64,000 nucleotides of DNA from NCBI RefSeq assembly GCF_016908115.1, contig NZ_JAFBDH010000005.1, positions 62,001-126,000 on the forward strand. Direction: 5' to 3'. Source of the DNA: Peptoniphilus gorbachii (GTDB lineage: Bacteria > Bacillota > Clostridia > Tissierellales > Peptoniphilaceae). The notes under the pieces were generated by a model that was given only the letters and a program-made list of their open reading frames with translations, did not search any database and was not told where the DNA came from. Positions 8,571 to 18,608 of the stretch are shown here, in pieces. Position 1 is the first letter of the stretch, and every line of letters starts with the position of its first letter. Made by a program: the position numbers and the translations under genes.

Positions 8571-9549
8571 TAATAATCCTCTGTCCTTCCTCTGATTTTA
8601 ATGCCTTAATTGTGGCATCAGGTAAAAACTTATAGGCTTCTTCAAATTTTTTTTCTTTTAAAAGTTTTCTAACCTTAGAAGCAGAAATTACTTCGCCGTC
8701 ACTTTCTATTCTAAGTATTTCTATTAGCTCAACTCCATAATCTGGGAGAATCTTCTTCATGGTTTCATTGTAATTTTTTGTCACAAGGTCCTTATCTTCT
8801 GTGCCAACAAATCTCTTTTTTATCTTTAAGGCTTTGGCAAAGTATCTTCCAAAAATTTTTGTGTCAAGCTCTGAATAGGCCTTTAAAACTGTCTTTTCAT
8901 CCTTATAAAAATATGTTGGAAAGGTGTTTTTTGAAATGATGTAATCATTGCCTTTATGGAGAATTACATTGTCAAACTTAGATACTTCCTCTGCCACAAT
9001 TTTATATCTAAATTCATAGGGAAAAGTTGAGCCATCTTCTTCCACCATAAAAATATGAAGAAGGTCTGTCATTTTTCTCGCCTCTTCAATTAAATAGAGA
9101 TGCCCCTTAGTCATGGGATTTGCATTTATTACTATTGCACCAGACTCTCTATCATCTTCCATATTTTTTAAAATTTCATAAAGTTTTTCTATTTTATTGT
9201 CAAGAAGTGCCACATCTTCTGTTTCTTCAACAAGAGAAAAGCCAAAGTCAGAAAATATTTTTATATTTTTTGGCTTTGTAAAAATAAAGAGGTGTTTGTT
9301 GCCTATTTCATACTCATGATCTATTAGCCTTGTTATTATTGCATTTGTTATGCCCATGCCCTGATAAGTTTCGTCAATGGCAAAACACTTTAAGACCCTT
9401 CCAGCAGCTGAGCCTGTGCCAATAATTTTTTCTCCGTCAAAGGCTGCAATTGTATACTCAACATCTCTTTCATAATTTATGTTAAAGTCCTTTAAAAATT
9501 TTTCAATTTTCTTTTTTTCGAATTTCATCACTTGTCTGTATTCAATCAC
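8557..9549 (-). CDS. citC: [citrate (pro-3S)-lyase] ligase
   Basis: 330 aa. Acetylates the thiol of the citrate lyase prosthetic group with acetate and ATP, which activates the lyase. A GNAT-like domain covers about 1-110 (GTGSAAGRVLKCFAIDETYQG) and a nucleotidyltransferase domain follows, with the nucleotide-binding NANPMTKGH at 142-150. GTG start at 9549, 7 nt after GGAGG; it overlaps the end of citG by 8 bp. Confidence 0.93.
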   Translation of the reverse strand: MIEYRQVMKFEKKKIEKFLKDFNINYERDVEYTIAAFDGEKIIGTGSAAGRVLKCFAIDETYQGMGITNAIITRLIDHEYEIGNKHLFIFTKPKNIKIFSDFGFSLVEETEDVALLDNKIEKLYEILKNMEDDRESGAIVINANPMTKGHLYLIEEARKMTDLLHIFMVEEDGSTFPYEFRYKIVAEEVSKFDNVILHKGNDYIISKNTFPTYFYKDEKTVLKAYSELDTKIFGRYFAKALKIKKRFVGTEDKDLVTKNYNETMKKILPDYGVELIEILRIESDGEVISASKVRKLLKEKKFEEAYKFLPDATIKALKSEEGQRIINERL

Positions 9550-10366
9550 AATAATCCTCCAATAGATAAAAATAAAGAGTTAAAATTAAAAAGTCGGCAC
9601 AGCCACCAGGACTTAAATTTTTTCTTTTAAATTCATCATTTATTTTTTTTATTTCCATCATGCCTTCTGAAGTTTCGTAAAGCTTATTCTTTAGCACATA
9701 CTTTGCCTTATTCTTTGAAAATTCAAGTCCCTCTAGTCCGCCTCTTTTTATTATATTTGAGTCCTCAATAAAGGACATATAATAATAAAGAGTGCCTGTA
9801 AGGGCATAGTCAAAGTTTATATTTTTCTCTATCTTTTTTAAAAAATCTAGGCCAAGAAGGGCCTTTTTAAAGCCTTCTTCAGCTTCTTCTCTTATGCCCT
9901 TTGATCCGTATTTTTTAAAATTTTCTTCTCCATGACTTGTGGCAACTTTTTTATTTAATTCACTGGTAATTCCCCTATTTAAATAGGAAACTCTTGAAAT
10001 AATTTTTTCAAAAGAAAAATTTTCTCTTTTAATTTCAATTGCAGTGGCATAGACCATAAGACCTAGAGAAAAAATGATTCCCTTGTGGGTGTTTGCACCT
10101 TTAGTCGCTTCTCTCATCTTTTTTTCATAAATCACGCCAAATTTTCTAAGCTCTTTATAATCTTCTCCCTCTGACTTTTCGCCAAGTTCATAGGCAATTT
10201 TAAAGTAGTCGTGAAGAACTAAAGCCGACTTAAAAAAATCTATGTAATCCATATCCACATGGGCTCCTTTATCTATTAAAGTTACAAGACCAGGCTTTGG
10301 ACTTAGTGATACTTCATAGAAAAGCGCATAAGTAGATATTCTCGCAATAATATCTGAATTTAACAT
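9542..10366 (-). CDS. citG: triphosphoribosyl-dephospho-CoA synthase
   Basis: 274 aa. Makes the precursor of the citrate lyase prosthetic group from ATP and dephospho-CoA. Seen: SPKPGLVTLIDKGAHVDMDY (about 22-41), GANTHKGIIFSLG near 90, SHGEENFKKYG, and C-terminal LSPGGCADFL. First gene of the maturation unit; ATG at 10366 after GGAGGG. A TATAAT lies at 10382-10387 (minus strand) with only a weak -35. Confidence 0.92.
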   Translation of the reverse strand: MLNSDIIARISTYALFYEVSLSPKPGLVTLIDKGAHVDMDYIDFFKSALVLHDYFKIAYELGEKSEGEDYKELRKFGVIYEKKMREATKGANTHKGIIFSLGLMVYATAIEIKRENFSFEKIISRVSYLNRGITSELNKKVATSHGEENFKKYGSKGIREEAEEGFKKALLGLDFLKKIEKNINFDYALTGTLYYYMSFIEDSNIIKRGGLEGLEFSKNKAKYVLKNKLYETSEGMMEIKKINDEFKRKNLSPGGCADFLILTLYFYLLEDYCD

Positions 10367-10481
10367 AATCCCTCCACTTTCATTATAATAAATAAAAAAA
10401 ATTTCATCTACTTATTATTTTTGTAACTATAACATCTAAATTTTGATAGATTTTAAATTTTATTTAATGAGAAACTTTATA

Positions 10482-10510
10482 AAAAAAAAGACCGAGCTCG
10501 CCCCGGTCTT
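10482..10510 (-). terminator. terminator of hsp20
   Basis: AAGACCG...CGGTCTT with GC-rich loop, then T9 on the minus strand. Confidence 0.85.
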
Positions 10511-10580
10511 AAAATCTTTTTGGATTATTTATGAATATTCTAAAATATACTTATCAAGTTATTTTTTAATTTATAAAAGA

Positions 10581-11024
10581 TTATTTAATTTCAATCTTTT
10601 TATTTTTCTTTTCATCAGCTTTTTTAGGAATTGTAATTTCTAGGATTCCACCTTCAAGCTTTGCAGTCATATTTTCTTGGTCAACGTCTTTAAAGAACAT
10701 TCTTCTCATCATTTTTGAAGATTTTCTTTCTCTATGAATATAATTTTTTTCTTTGTTTTCGTCATTAACTTCTTCATTTTTTTCAGCTGAAATTGTAAGT
10801 TTGCCATCTTCAAAATCTACATCAATTTCATCTTTAGAAAATCCAGGAAGTTCAGCTTCTACTTTGTAGTCCTTATCTTCGTCAATAACATCAACCTTAA
10901 AAGTAGCAGATCTCATTGCCCTTTGAGGTGTAAAATCATCGTTAAAGAAAGAATCTATCATGTCATAAAAATCATCAAATCTTGCATCTCTCAAATAATT
11001 TTTTTCATATGGTCTAATACTCAT
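10581..11024 (-). CDS. hsp20: small heat-shock protein, Hsp20/alpha-crystallin family
   Basis: 147 aa. ATP-independent holdase that binds unfolding proteins. The alpha-crystallin domain spans about 40-140: FKVDVIDEDKDYKVEAELPGF, DVDFEDGKLTISAEK, and the closing AKLEGGILEITIPK with an I-T-I-P pattern; a charged lysine-rich tail follows, ending in the I-x-I type IEIK. The N-terminus carries MRSATF-like residues and a short aromatic stretch as usual. It is a single gene controlled by a CtsR-type operator. Confidence 0.93.
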   Translation of the reverse strand: MSIRPYEKNYLRDARFDDFYDMIDSFFNDDFTPQRAMRSATFKVDVIDEDKDYKVEAELPGFSKDEIDVDFEDGKLTISAEKNEEVNDENKEKNYIHRERKSSKMMRRMFFKDVDQENMTAKLEGGILEITIPKKADEKKNKKIEIK

Positions 11025-11087
11025 TTAAAAACTCCCCTTTATATTATTATTATTAGCAGCCAATTACCTCATCTGCTAACTATCTTT

Positions 11088-11140
11088 AGTATAGGTTATA
11101 GGTCAAAGAATGTCAATAGTTTTTTTGACTATTTTTGACC
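11088..11140 (-). promoter_or_regulatory. hsp20 promoter with CtsR operator
   Basis: Minus-strand promoter TTGACA (11111-11116), 17-bp spacer, TATACT (11088-11093). Directly upstream, 11124-11140 reads GGTCAAA-AAT-AGTCAAA, a full match to the CtsR heptad pair. A second, imperfect pair in the opposite direction (GGTCAAA-GAA-TGTCAA, 11101-11116) covers the -35 and spacer. Repression by CtsR and release on heat shock is the expected control. Confidence 0.85.
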
Positions 11141-11267
11141 TTTTTAAAGATTTTTATTAGAAAAGCTATCCAACTATATTAAAAGTATTTAAGACGGCTT
11201 CTTTTAAAGAATATCTTCACTAAAATTTTTCTTATAAATAATAATTATTTGCCAAGAATTTTTTCAT

Positions 11268-11297
11268 AAAAAAAAAGAAGGCACCTGCCCTCTTTTT
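11268..11297 (-). terminator. terminator of the threonine deaminase gene
   Basis: AGAGGGC-AGGT-GCCTTCT on the minus strand followed by a run of nine T. Confidence 0.8.
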
Positions 11298-11305
11298 ATA
11301 AAAAT

Positions 11306-12514
11306 TTAAAATTGTGTGTCGTTATAATTTGCTTTAAATACATAGAAGTTTTGGTTTAGTTCTGTAATTATTTGCTCTTGATGTGCCTTGTCCTTTGTAT
11401 CTACAACAACACTTACTATCATTGAGTCAATTGTATCGCCAACTACATCTATGTTTTGACCAATCTTAACTATATTTGCGCCTTCTCTTTCAAATAATTT
11501 TGCCATCTTAGTCATTTCGCCTGGTTGGTCATTTAATTTAATTTTAAGTTCCATCCTTCTATTAGTTTTAAATAGACCCTTTTCAATAACTTTGGAAACT
11601 CTTGTTACATCAATGTTGCCACCAGAAAGTACACAACAAACTTTTTTGCCCTTGTGGCTAAACTTTTTATACATTAAGGCTGCCACTGTTGATGCTGCTG
11701 CTCCTTCTGTTATAATTTTATTTTTTTCAAGAAGTGTAAGTATTGCTGAAGAAATTTCTCCTTCTGTTACTAGGACTATGTCATCAACATATTCTTTTAC
11801 TAGGTCAAAGGTAAGTTTTCCTGGAGTTTTTACTGCTATACCATCGGCAATTGTTGAACCGCCTTTTACAGTTATAATTTTTCCCTCTTTAATTGATTCA
11901 TACATACTTGGAGAAATTTTTGTTTGCACTCCAATTATTTTTATATTTGGGTTAATGCTTTTTGCTGCAACTGCAATTCCAGAAATAAGCCCACCGCCGC
12001 CAATTGGCACAACAATTATATCTGTATCAGGAAGTTTTTCTAAAATTTCAAGTCCAATAGTTCCTTGTCCTGCTATAACTTTTTCGTCATCAAAGGGAGC
12101 TACAAAAGTTAAACCTTCTTCTTTAGAAAGTTTTGCTGCATAGGCTGCTGCATCATCAAAAGAATCTTTAACAAGTTCTACTTCTGCGCCATAATTTTTT
12201 GTTGCTTGAACCTTTGAAAGTGGTGCATGAAAAGGCATACAAATAATTGATCTTATTCCTCTTTCAGTAGCAGACTTTGCTACGCCTTGTGCGTGGTTAC
12301 CAGCAGAACAAGCTACAACTCCCTTTTCTGCTTCTTCATCAGTAAGAGTTGCAATTTTATTGTAAGCTCCTCTTAATTTAAAAGAGCCTGTGTCTTGCAA
12401 AACTTCTACCTTTAAATATACATCTTCGCCTAGGTTTGGTGCATAAACTATTGGAGTCTCTTTAATGTGACCCTTTAATCTCTCTTTAGCATCATAAATT
12501 TCTTTAACATCCAT
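11306..12514 (-). CDS. ilvA: threonine ammonia-lyase (ACT-containing, TdcB/IlvA type)
   Basis: 402 aa. PLP-dependent deamination of threonine to 2-oxobutanoate. Lys46 in GSFKLRGAYNKI is the PLP lysine; the glycine loop is IGGGGLISG and a second PLP contact is CVLSGGNID. A C-terminal ACT domain follows from about 325 (MELKIKLNDQPGEMTKM). This is the medium-length single-ACT class found both in catabolic and biosynthetic settings. No other branched-chain genes lie nearby, and threonine fermentation would fit an anaerobe. It begins 1 bp after the DUF951 gene. Confidence 0.92.
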   Translation of the reverse strand: MDVKEIYDAKERLKGHIKETPIVYAPNLGEDVYLKVEVLQDTGSFKLRGAYNKIATLTDEEAEKGVVACSAGNHAQGVAKSATERGIRSIICMPFHAPLSKVQATKNYGAEVELVKDSFDDAAAYAAKLSKEEGLTFVAPFDDEKVIAGQGTIGLEILEKLPDTDIIVVPIGGGGLISGIAVAAKSINPNIKIIGVQTKISPSMYESIKEGKIITVKGGSTIADGIAVKTPGKLTFDLVKEYVDDIVLVTEGEISSAILTLLEKNKIITEGAAASTVAALMYKKFSHKGKKVCCVLSGGNIDVTRVSKVIEKGLFKTNRRMELKIKLNDQPGEMTKMAKLFEREGANIVKIGQNIDVVGDTIDSMIVSVVVDTKDKAHQEQIITELNQNFYVFKANYNDTQF

Positions 12515-12515
12515 A

Positions 12516-12740
12516 CTATTCTCCTTCTTTCTTATGATGGACTATACTAACAAATTTATCATCTTCTAAAATTTTTCTAACCCTTTTTTCAAAATCCATG
12601 CGACTCATCCAAATAAGTCTTTCACATCCCAGGCACTTTAATTTGATATCTGCACCCTTTCTCACAATCTCCCATCTATTTTCACCACAGGGATGTCCCT
12701 TTTTAAGTGTTACAATGTCTCCAAGATTATAGTAAAGCAT
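12516..12740 (-). CDS. DUF951 family protein
   Basis: 74 aa. Recognised by the start MLYYNLGDIVTLKKGHPCG, the middle WEIVRKGADIKLKC and the CLGCERLIWMSR motif. Four cysteines (two in C-x-G/C-x-x-C like pairs) suggest metal binding. Function unknown; in many Firmicutes it sits beside an mscS gene as here. I take the ATG at 12740, 6 nt after GGAGG; an ATG two codons earlier directly abuts the ribosome site. Confidence 0.85.
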   Translation of the reverse strand: MLYYNLGDIVTLKKGHPCGENRWEIVRKGADIKLKCLGCERLIWMSRMDFEKRVRKILEDDKFVSIVHHKKEGE

Positions 12741-13605
12741 TGTCATCCTCCCTTTTAATTAATTCATTTCTAACAATTGGCATTTTAATATTTTCTCTTT
12801 GCATAGTCTTTAAAATTTCTGATCTAATTGCATATTCAAGTTCATACTGTTGACCCTGCTTTGTATAGTAAACTAGGCTCATTTTATAAGCATCCTTGCC
12901 ATTTTCAGTGACTCCCCAAAGATCTGGCCCAAGTATTAATTCTTTGCTATCTTTATATTTTTTAAGAGCTTCATTTATTTTTTCTTCTACAAAAGAAGGA
13001 TCAGAAGAATTATCTAAATAAAAGTCAATTCTAGTTCTAACATTTGCCCTTTGTTTGTTTGAAACAACAGAAATATTGCTGTTGGGAATTATGTGAAGAA
13101 TTTTACTAAAGTCGCGAATTTTTGTGACTCTAAGACCAAGGTCTTCTACTATTCCTTCAATTTCATTTATTTCAACTAAATCACCAACAGAATATTGGTC
13201 TTCAAAAATAATAAAAAAACCATTAATAAAGTCCTTTACAAGACTTTGTGCACCAACACCTATTGCCAGTGAAAATACACCTAGAGTTGCAAGAATTGGT
13301 GCAATAGAAATTTTAAAGGCGCTCATGATTATTGTTATGCCTACAAAAATTAAAACTATTTTTAAAATTTTCTTTATAATATTTGTAAGAGTTACAATCC
13401 TGTTGTAGGATCCTTTTGCCTTTATTTTTTCTGAATTTAATTGTCTATTAATAAAACCATCTAGGACCTGAATAATTATAAAAATTCCAATTATTATGGC
13501 TCCCACTACAGCAAGTCTTTGCCAAGAGCCAAGTCCAGCAAAGGTTGACTGAAGCGCCTTATCTGCTTCATTTGCAACAGCGTCAGTATTTTTTTCTAAA
13601 TTCAC
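12727..13605 (-). CDS. mscS: small-conductance mechanosensitive channel, MscS family
   Basis: 292 aa. Three N-terminal membrane helices (about 30-50, 70-100, 105-135); the pore-lining third helix runs into GVGAQSLVKDFINGFFIIFEDQYSVGD, the most conserved MscS region, then the beta domain and a C-terminal alpha/beta domain. Releases solutes on hypo-osmotic shock. GTG start at 13605 preceded by AGAGGTG; it overlaps the downstream DUF951 gene by 14 bp and starts 1 bp after the gene before it. Confidence 0.92.
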   Translation of the reverse strand: MNLEKNTDAVANEADKALQSTFAGLGSWQRLAVVGAIIIGIFIIIQVLDGFINRQLNSEKIKAKGSYNRIVTLTNIIKKILKIVLIFVGITIIMSAFKISIAPILATLGVFSLAIGVGAQSLVKDFINGFFIIFEDQYSVGDLVEINEIEGIVEDLGLRVTKIRDFSKILHIIPNSNISVVSNKQRANVRTRIDFYLDNSSDPSFVEEKINEALKKYKDSKELILGPDLWGVTENGKDAYKMSLVYYTKQGQQYELEYAIRSEILKTMQRENIKMPIVRNELIKREDDNALL

Positions 13606-13606
13606 T

Positions 13607-14686
13607 TTACACCTCTTTATAAGTTGTCTCTATTTTATTGTCATCTTCTCTCACTGAATTTGAATTAACTACAGAATAAAGATTTAGCTCTCCATTTCTA
13701 AGGGCGCCAATTAAAAGTCCGTTGATTTTAATTTTGTCCAGAGAATATCCAAGTCTTGTGTAAAACTCTCCCCGATTTCCTATTTCTCCACCAACATCAC
13801 TTGGTCCATAAACATAAATTGAACCAGAGACATTTTCCATTTTATTTACATTGGCTGCAATAATTTTTTTCTCGCCAGCCTTTAGAGAATAATTGTATTT
13901 CGTTATTATTCCTGAATGAAGAATATAAGTATCTCTTCCCTCTACTAAAACATCAGATACATTCGGGATTTTTTCCTCGTAAACTTTTCCTTCATCCATA
14001 AATCTATAAATTGACTTATCTGTAAGTGCAAGTACAGATCTTTTGTCCTTTTTCACAAAAAATGCAATTTCATGATTCAAAGCTTGGCTTTTTTTATTTC
14101 CCTTGTGAAGAGAATAAAGAATAGAAGAATAACCACTGGCATCATTTTTTATCTCTGCCACACAAAGATTTTTTGAATCTAAAATATCATGACTTAAAAT
14201 TTGATTTCCAGTTTTGTAAATTTCTGTCAAAGTGGAATCATTGCCCATTAAATACAAAATTTCGTTTTTATCATCGATTACATGAAAAATAATATTTGCA
14301 TTTTCGTAAGTAATATTAAAAACTTCTCCCTTTACATCTGTTGTTGAAAGAAGTTCACCCATTTCAGAATACATGTGAACTTTACCTAAGTCTTTTTCAT
14401 ACAAAAAAGCGTAATTGTTAGCAAAAAATGCCTCCATATTTTCATCTTCTCTTTGTATTTTTTTTATAATATTTCCATTTCTATCTGTTATGTATAAAAC
14501 AGAATCAGTCCACAAAAAAACTGACTTAGATGATATGCTAAAATCCTTTATTGGTTCATTAACACTTACACCTTTAAGTCTAACTATGGTTCTGTCCTTA
14601 GAAAAATTTTTGTGATTAAAATATATAAATCCAAAAAAGATTAATAATAAAGCTAAAATTATTGCGTGATTTTTCTTTAATTTCAA
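13607..14686 (-). CDS. membrane-anchored beta-propeller-like protein (DUF5711-like)
   Basis: 359 aa. One N-terminal hydrophobic helix (residues 8-24) with a basic start, so the body is likely outside the membrane. The rest is rich in short beta strands with repeated pattern (VFLWTDSVLYITDRNGNII, AFFANNYAFLYEKDLGKVHMYS, SGIITKYNYS), as in propeller domains. It resembles DUF5711 proteins of Firmicutes; function unknown. TTG start at 14686 with GGGAGTGA upstream. It heads a four-gene run with mscS, DUF951 and ilvA. Confidence 0.65.
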   Translation of the reverse strand: MKLKKNHAIILALLLIFFGFIYFNHKNFSKDRTIVRLKGVSVNEPIKDFSISSKSVFLWTDSVLYITDRNGNIIKKIQREDENMEAFFANNYAFLYEKDLGKVHMYSEMGELLSTTDVKGEVFNITYENANIIFHVIDDKNEILYLMGNDSTLTEIYKTGNQILSHDILDSKNLCVAEIKNDASGYSSILYSLHKGNKKSQALNHEIAFFVKKDKRSVLALTDKSIYRFMDEGKVYEEKIPNVSDVLVEGRDTYILHSGIITKYNYSLKAGEKKIIAANVNKMENVSGSIYVYGPSDVGGEIGNRGEFYTRLGYSLDKIKINGLLIGALRNGELNLYSVVNSNSVREDDNKIETTYKEV

Positions 14687-14745
14687 AATATCACTCCCAA
14701 ACTAATTATAACATTTATAATTTTATTTTTGCATTTTTTTGCAAC

Positions 14746-14772
14746 AAAAAAGAGATGCTGGCACATCTCTTA
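14746..14772 (-). terminator. terminator downstream of the DMT transporter
   Basis: AAGAGATG-TGCCAG-CATCTCTT on the minus strand followed by T5. Confidence 0.85.
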
Positions 14773-14787
14773 AAATACTTAGATTTA

Positions 14788-15690
14788 TTAAATTTTTTTA
14801 TTTAAAACTAGGGCTCCAATTAAGACAAATATTAGTCCAAAAACTATATAAATTGTAAGTTCTTCTCCAAGAACTAAAATAGATAAAATTGTCCCAAAAA
14901 TTGGCACAAATAATTTATAAATTCCAAATTCGCTAGAGCTATGTGCTTGAAGTATTGATGTCCAAATTGTAAAACCTGTTGCCGAAATAAAAGCTCCATA
15001 GCATAACATTAAAAATAAGACAAAGTCAAAGTTTACATTAGACTTATGAGTGATAGCACCAATAATTATAAGTGGAGTTGCTCCAATAAGAAATTGCAAA
15101 AAAGTCATTAATAAGGCATTTTGTCCTCTTCCATATTTTCTTATTAAAACTGAGGCTAAGGCATTTAAACTTGTTGCAATTAAAACAAATCCTTCGCCTG
15201 TAAGATTAAAGTTAAAGCCACCTACATCTCTTAAATTTATTATGAGTATTCCTATAGAGCCAATAATTAGGGCAGCTATTTTTCTTGCTGTAAGTTCTTC
15301 ATCTCCTATAAAAATTACTGAAAATATAACAATTAGAAAAGCATTGGAAGCTTGAATAACTGCTGCAAGTGAGCCTAAGGTGTTAGAAAGTCCAATGTAG
15401 TAAAACATGTATTGCAGACAGGTTTGTATCATAGCAAGTAAAAATATAAATTTAAAATTTATCTTTTCTCTTTCTACTTTTTCCTTGTTAAAAATTAAAA
15501 AGTAAATAAAGGTCAATATGCCAGCCATAAAAAATCTAATTCCTGCAATTAAAATTTTCCCACCAGTATCATCAGGAAGTATGCCTGCATGAAGGTAAGT
15601 CACTTTTATTAGAGGAATTGCAGAACCCCAAAGTAACATTACAAAGAGCGATAAAATTATTGCCCATTTTTTTTCTTTAATTAAGTTCAT
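14788..15690 (-). CDS. EamA/DMT-family metabolite transporter
   Basis: 300 aa with ten hydrophobic segments in two EamA repeats. Typical marks: LLWGSAIPLIKVTY near the start, FYYIGLSNTLGSLAAVIQASNAF and IKLFVPIFGTILSILVLGE in the second half. These proteins export amino acids or other small metabolites; the substrate cannot be read. The ATG at 15690 follows AGAGGT; an in-frame TTG eight codons upstream lies in the terminator of the next gene. Confidence 0.88.
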   Translation of the reverse strand: MNLIKEKKWAIILSLFVMLLWGSAIPLIKVTYLHAGILPDDTGGKILIAGIRFFMAGILTFIYFLIFNKEKVEREKINFKFIFLLAMIQTCLQYMFYYIGLSNTLGSLAAVIQASNAFLIVIFSVIFIGDEELTARKIAALIIGSIGILIINLRDVGGFNFNLTGEGFVLIATSLNALASVLIRKYGRGQNALLMTFLQFLIGATPLIIIGAITHKSNVNFDFVLFLMLCYGAFISATGFTIWTSILQAHSSSEFGIYKLFVPIFGTILSILVLGEELTIYIVFGLIFVLIGALVLNKKI

Positions 15691-15714
15691 CTTTACCTCT
15701 TCCTTTTTCTCCAA

Positions 15715-15740
15715 TAAAAAAGGAGGTTGCCCTCCTTTAT
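15715..15740 (-). terminator. terminator of transketolase
   Basis: AAAGGAGG-GCAA-CCTCCTTT followed by T6 on the minus strand; the mirror is also T-rich, so it may work in both directions. Confidence 0.85.
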
Positions 15741-15748
15741 TTTTTATT

Positions 15749-17698
15749 TTAAAGTTCTTCTATCTTTCTCTTAATATTTTCTGCTGTGAAGCCAAATCTT
15801 TCAAAGACTTCAGAGCCTTTTCCACTTGCACCAAAGGTATCAATGGAAATTGCCATGCCCTTCATTCCAATGTACTTGTGCCAGCCAAAGGATGAAAGTG
15901 CTTCAAGAGAAATCCTCTTAGTAATATTTGAAGGAAGAATTTTTTCCTTGTATTCAGAAGATTGCCCATCAAAAAGTTCCATAGAAGGCATTGAAACTAC
16001 ACGCACTCCCTTTAAGTTTTTGGCTGCTTCTAGAGCAAGTGAAACTTCAGAACCTGTTGCAATTACAATTTTTTCAAGTTCGCCCTCTTCTTCTTTAATA
16101 ATGTAGGCGCCCTTCATAATATCTCTAGATGAGTTTTCAAGTTGTGGCAAGTTTTGTCTTGAAAGAGCAAGAATAACAGGTGTGCTCTTAGAATTAAAGG
16201 CAAGGTTAAGCGCTGCTGCAGTTTCTCTTCCATCAGCTGGTCTTAAAACAATGACACCAGGAATTGATCTTAGCATTGCCAAGTGTTCAATTGGTTCATG
16301 TGTAGGCCCGTCTTCTCCAACTCCAATGGAGTCGTGAGTAAAGATGTAGACATTTGGCAAGTTCATTAGGGCAGCAAGTCTAATTGTTGGTTTTAAATAA
16401 TCACTAAATACTAAAAATGTTGCCGCATAAGTTTTTAGTCCGCCGTGAAGTAGGATTCCATTAGTGATGGCTCCCATGGCATTTTCGCGAACGCCAAAAG
16501 TTAAGTTTCTGCCAGATCTATTTTCAGCTGAAAAATATTCTTCTCCCTTTAACATAGTCTTATTTGATGGACCGAGGTCTGCTGAGCCACCAAAAATGTG
16601 AATATTATCTTTTGCAATTTTATTTAAAACTTCTCCAGATACGCTACGAGTTGCCATGTCCTTTTCGAAGGAATCGTAGTAGGAATCTTCTAATAATTCT
16701 TTTTTTTCTGGACTAAAGGCTGCCTTATAGTCTTCATATTCCTTTGGATATTTCTTTGCATATTCTTCTTCAATTTTTTTCTTTTCAGTAGCTTTTTTAG
16801 TATTTTCTTCCACGATTTTTTTGAAGTGGTCTCTAACATCATCTGCCACATAAAAATCTTGGTCAGGAAGTCCAAAAAATTCACGAGTTGACTTTCTATT
16901 TTCCTTACCAAGTGGTTCGCCGTGAGCCTTTGCAGAGTCTTCTCTAGGTGAGCCGTAGCCAATTTTTGTCTTCACTTCAATTAGTGCCGGTCTTTCTGAT
17001 TTTTTTGCCTCTGCAATTTTTTCATTTATTTCATCTAAATTATTTCCATCTTCTACAAGGAAAGTGTCCCAGCCAAGAGCTTCATATCTCTTTCTCACAT
17101 CTTCTGAGAAGGCAAGGTCAGTTGAGCCTTCAATGGAAATTTTATTTGAATCGTAAAGGACAATTAATTTACTTAATTTTAAAGTGCCTGCAAGGGAAGA
17201 TGCTTCGTTGGAAATTCCTTCCATTAAACATCCGTCGCCAACTAGGGCATAAGTATAGTGGTCTACAAGTTTTAAATCATCTTTGTTGTAAAGGGCTGCA
17301 AGTTTTTCTTCTGCAAGGGCCATTCCAACTGCCATAGAAATGCCTTGACCAAGAGGACCAGTAGTTGCTTCAACTCCCCTAGTGTGATTATACTCTGGAT
17401 GACCTGGAGTCTTTGAATCAAGTTGTCTAAAGTTTTTTAAATCATCAAGGCTTAAACCGTAATCAAATAGATAGAAAAGAGAATATAAAAGAGCAGAACC
17501 ATGTCCTGCAGACAAGATAAATCTGTCCCTATTTTTCCAATCTAAATCCTTAGAATCTCTTACTAAGTGATTTTTAAAAAGTGCATAAGCCATTGGGGCA
17601 GCACCTAGTGGAAGACCAGGGTGACCTGAGTTTGCACTTTCAATTTGATCCACTGACAGCATTCTTATAGTATTAACTGCTTTATTTTCGATATTCAA
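15749..17698 (-). CDS. tkt: transketolase
   Basis: 649 aa, full length. Thiamine-diphosphate enzyme moving two-carbon units in the pentose phosphate pathway. Seen: [45 protein letters not shown], the ThDP motif [14 protein letters not shown], and in the pyrimidine domain [14 protein letters not shown] and [21 protein letters not shown] start it at the TTG of [13 protein letters not shown] (17698), 7 nt after GAGGAG; a GTG at 17713 overlapping the tagA stop would add five residues and cannot be excluded. Confidence 0.93.
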   Translation of the reverse strand: MNIENKAVNTIRMLSVDQIESANSGHPGLPLGAAPMAYALFKNHLVRDSKDLDWKNRDRFILSAGHGSALLYSLFYLFDYGLSLDDLKNFRQLDSKTPGHPEYNHTRGVEATTGPLGQGISMAVGMALAEEKLAALYNKDDLKLVDHYTYALVGDGCLMEGISNEASSLAGTLKLSKLIVLYDSNKISIEGSTDLAFSEDVRKRYEALGWDTFLVEDGNNLDEINEKIAEAKKSERPALIEVKTKIGYGSPREDSAKAHGEPLGKENRKSTREFFGLPDQDFYVADDVRDHFKKIVEENTKKATEKKKIEEEYAKKYPKEYEDYKAAFSPEKKELLEDSYYDSFEKDMATRSVSGEVLNKIAKDNIHIFGGSADLGPSNKTMLKGEEYFSAENRSGRNLTFGVRENAMGAITNGILLHGGLKTYAATFLVFSDYLKPTIRLAALMNLPNVYIFTHDSIGVGEDGPTHEPIEHLAMLRSIPGVIVLRPADGRETAAALNLAFNSKSTPVILALSRQNLPQLENSSRDIMKGAYIIKEEEGELEKIVIATGSEVSLALEAAKNLKGVRVVSMPSMELFDGQSSEYKEKILPSNITKRISLEALSSFGWHKYIGMKGMAISIDTFGASGKGSEVFERFGFTAENIKRKIEEL

Positions 17699-17709
17699 AA
17701 TTCCACTCC

Positions 17710-18462
17710 TCACTCAACTGAATTTTTATCTCTCATAACTGCTAACAAAAACTTTGGCAAATCAATTTGCCTCTTTAACCTAGATGGGTTTTTTATAAGC
17801 CTGTAGAGCCACTCCAGCCCAAGCTTAATAAAAATCTCTGGGGCCCTATTTGCCCTGCCAGATAAAATATCAAGGACTCCACCATTTCCAATAATAACTT
17901 TTGCTTTTAAATCATCTTTAAATTCGTCAATCCACTTTTCCTGACGGGGAAACCCAAAACCGACAAAGATGATGTCAATGTCATTAGCATTTATATCTTC
18001 AATTATCTTTTTTTCTTCCGGCGATGTCTCGCCATCTATCTTAGAGTTAAAATAGCCATTGTGATAAGCTGCCACATGAAGATTTTTATACTTTTCATTG
18101 ACGGACTTTGCAGCATCTTCTGCCACACCTTCCTTGCCACCTAAAAAATATAAATTAAGTCCCATCTCATCTGCCAGCTCAAGAAGTTTAATAGAAGTAT
18201 CAAAACCTGTGACTCTTTCTTTTAAAGGCTTCTTTCTCATCTTTGATGCGTGGATAAGACCAATGCCATCAGCTAAAATTAAATCGCCAGAATTAATTAA
18301 ATGTCTAAGCTTTTCATCTCTCTTGGCTGCCATGACAATCTCAGTGTTTGGCGTGTAAATTTTTTTAAGACCCTCTGTCTTTAAGAAGTCTCTTAAAATA
18401 TTTTCACACTCTTTATTATCAATGTTAAAAATTTCAACTCCAAAAATTTTTATTTTTTCCAT
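17710..18462 (-). CDS. tagA: WecG/TagA/CpsF-family glycosyltransferase
   Basis: 250 aa. Family GT26: transfers N-acetylmannosamine or a similar sugar to a lipid-linked GlcNAc in wall or exopolysaccharide synthesis. Seen: [48 protein letters not shown], and [11 protein letters not shown]. The C-terminus ([19 protein letters not shown]) is the membrane-association tail of this family. ATG at 18462 after GGAGAG; an in-frame upstream extension has no ribosome site. No other teichoic-acid genes are in view. It runs into tkt with 15 bp or less. Confidence 0.88.
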   Translation of the reverse strand: MEKIKIFGVEIFNIDNKECENILRDFLKTEGLKKIYTPNTEIVMAAKRDEKLRHLINSGDLILADGIGLIHASKMRKKPLKERVTGFDTSIKLLELADEMGLNLYFLGGKEGVAEDAAKSVNEKYKNLHVAAYHNGYFNSKIDGETSPEEKKIIEDINANDIDIIFVGFGFPRQEKWIDEFKDDLKAKVIIGNGGVLDILSGRANRAPEIFIKLGLEWLYRLIKNPSRLKRQIDLPKFLLAVMRDKNSVE

Positions 18463-18560
18463 ATATCTCTCCGCTAATAAGTTTATCACATAGCTAGCCC
18501 TATTTCTATAAATAAATAATTTTGCAAACGCTAAAGAATTTAGAGAATTTTTTTCAAAAG

Positions 18561-18593
18561 AAAAAGACTAGATCAAAGGAGACCTAGTCTTTT
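18561..18593 (-). terminator. terminator of mazF
   Basis: AAAAGACTAG and CTAGTCTTTT arms with a 12-nt loop, then T run, on the minus strand. Confidence 0.85.
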
Positions 18594-18608
18594 AAATATG
18601 TATGCTGT

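Noticed and set aside
16690-17337. Frames of 90 and 129 aa inside transketolase
   Set aside because: Shadows of tkt on other frames, with low-complexity composition.
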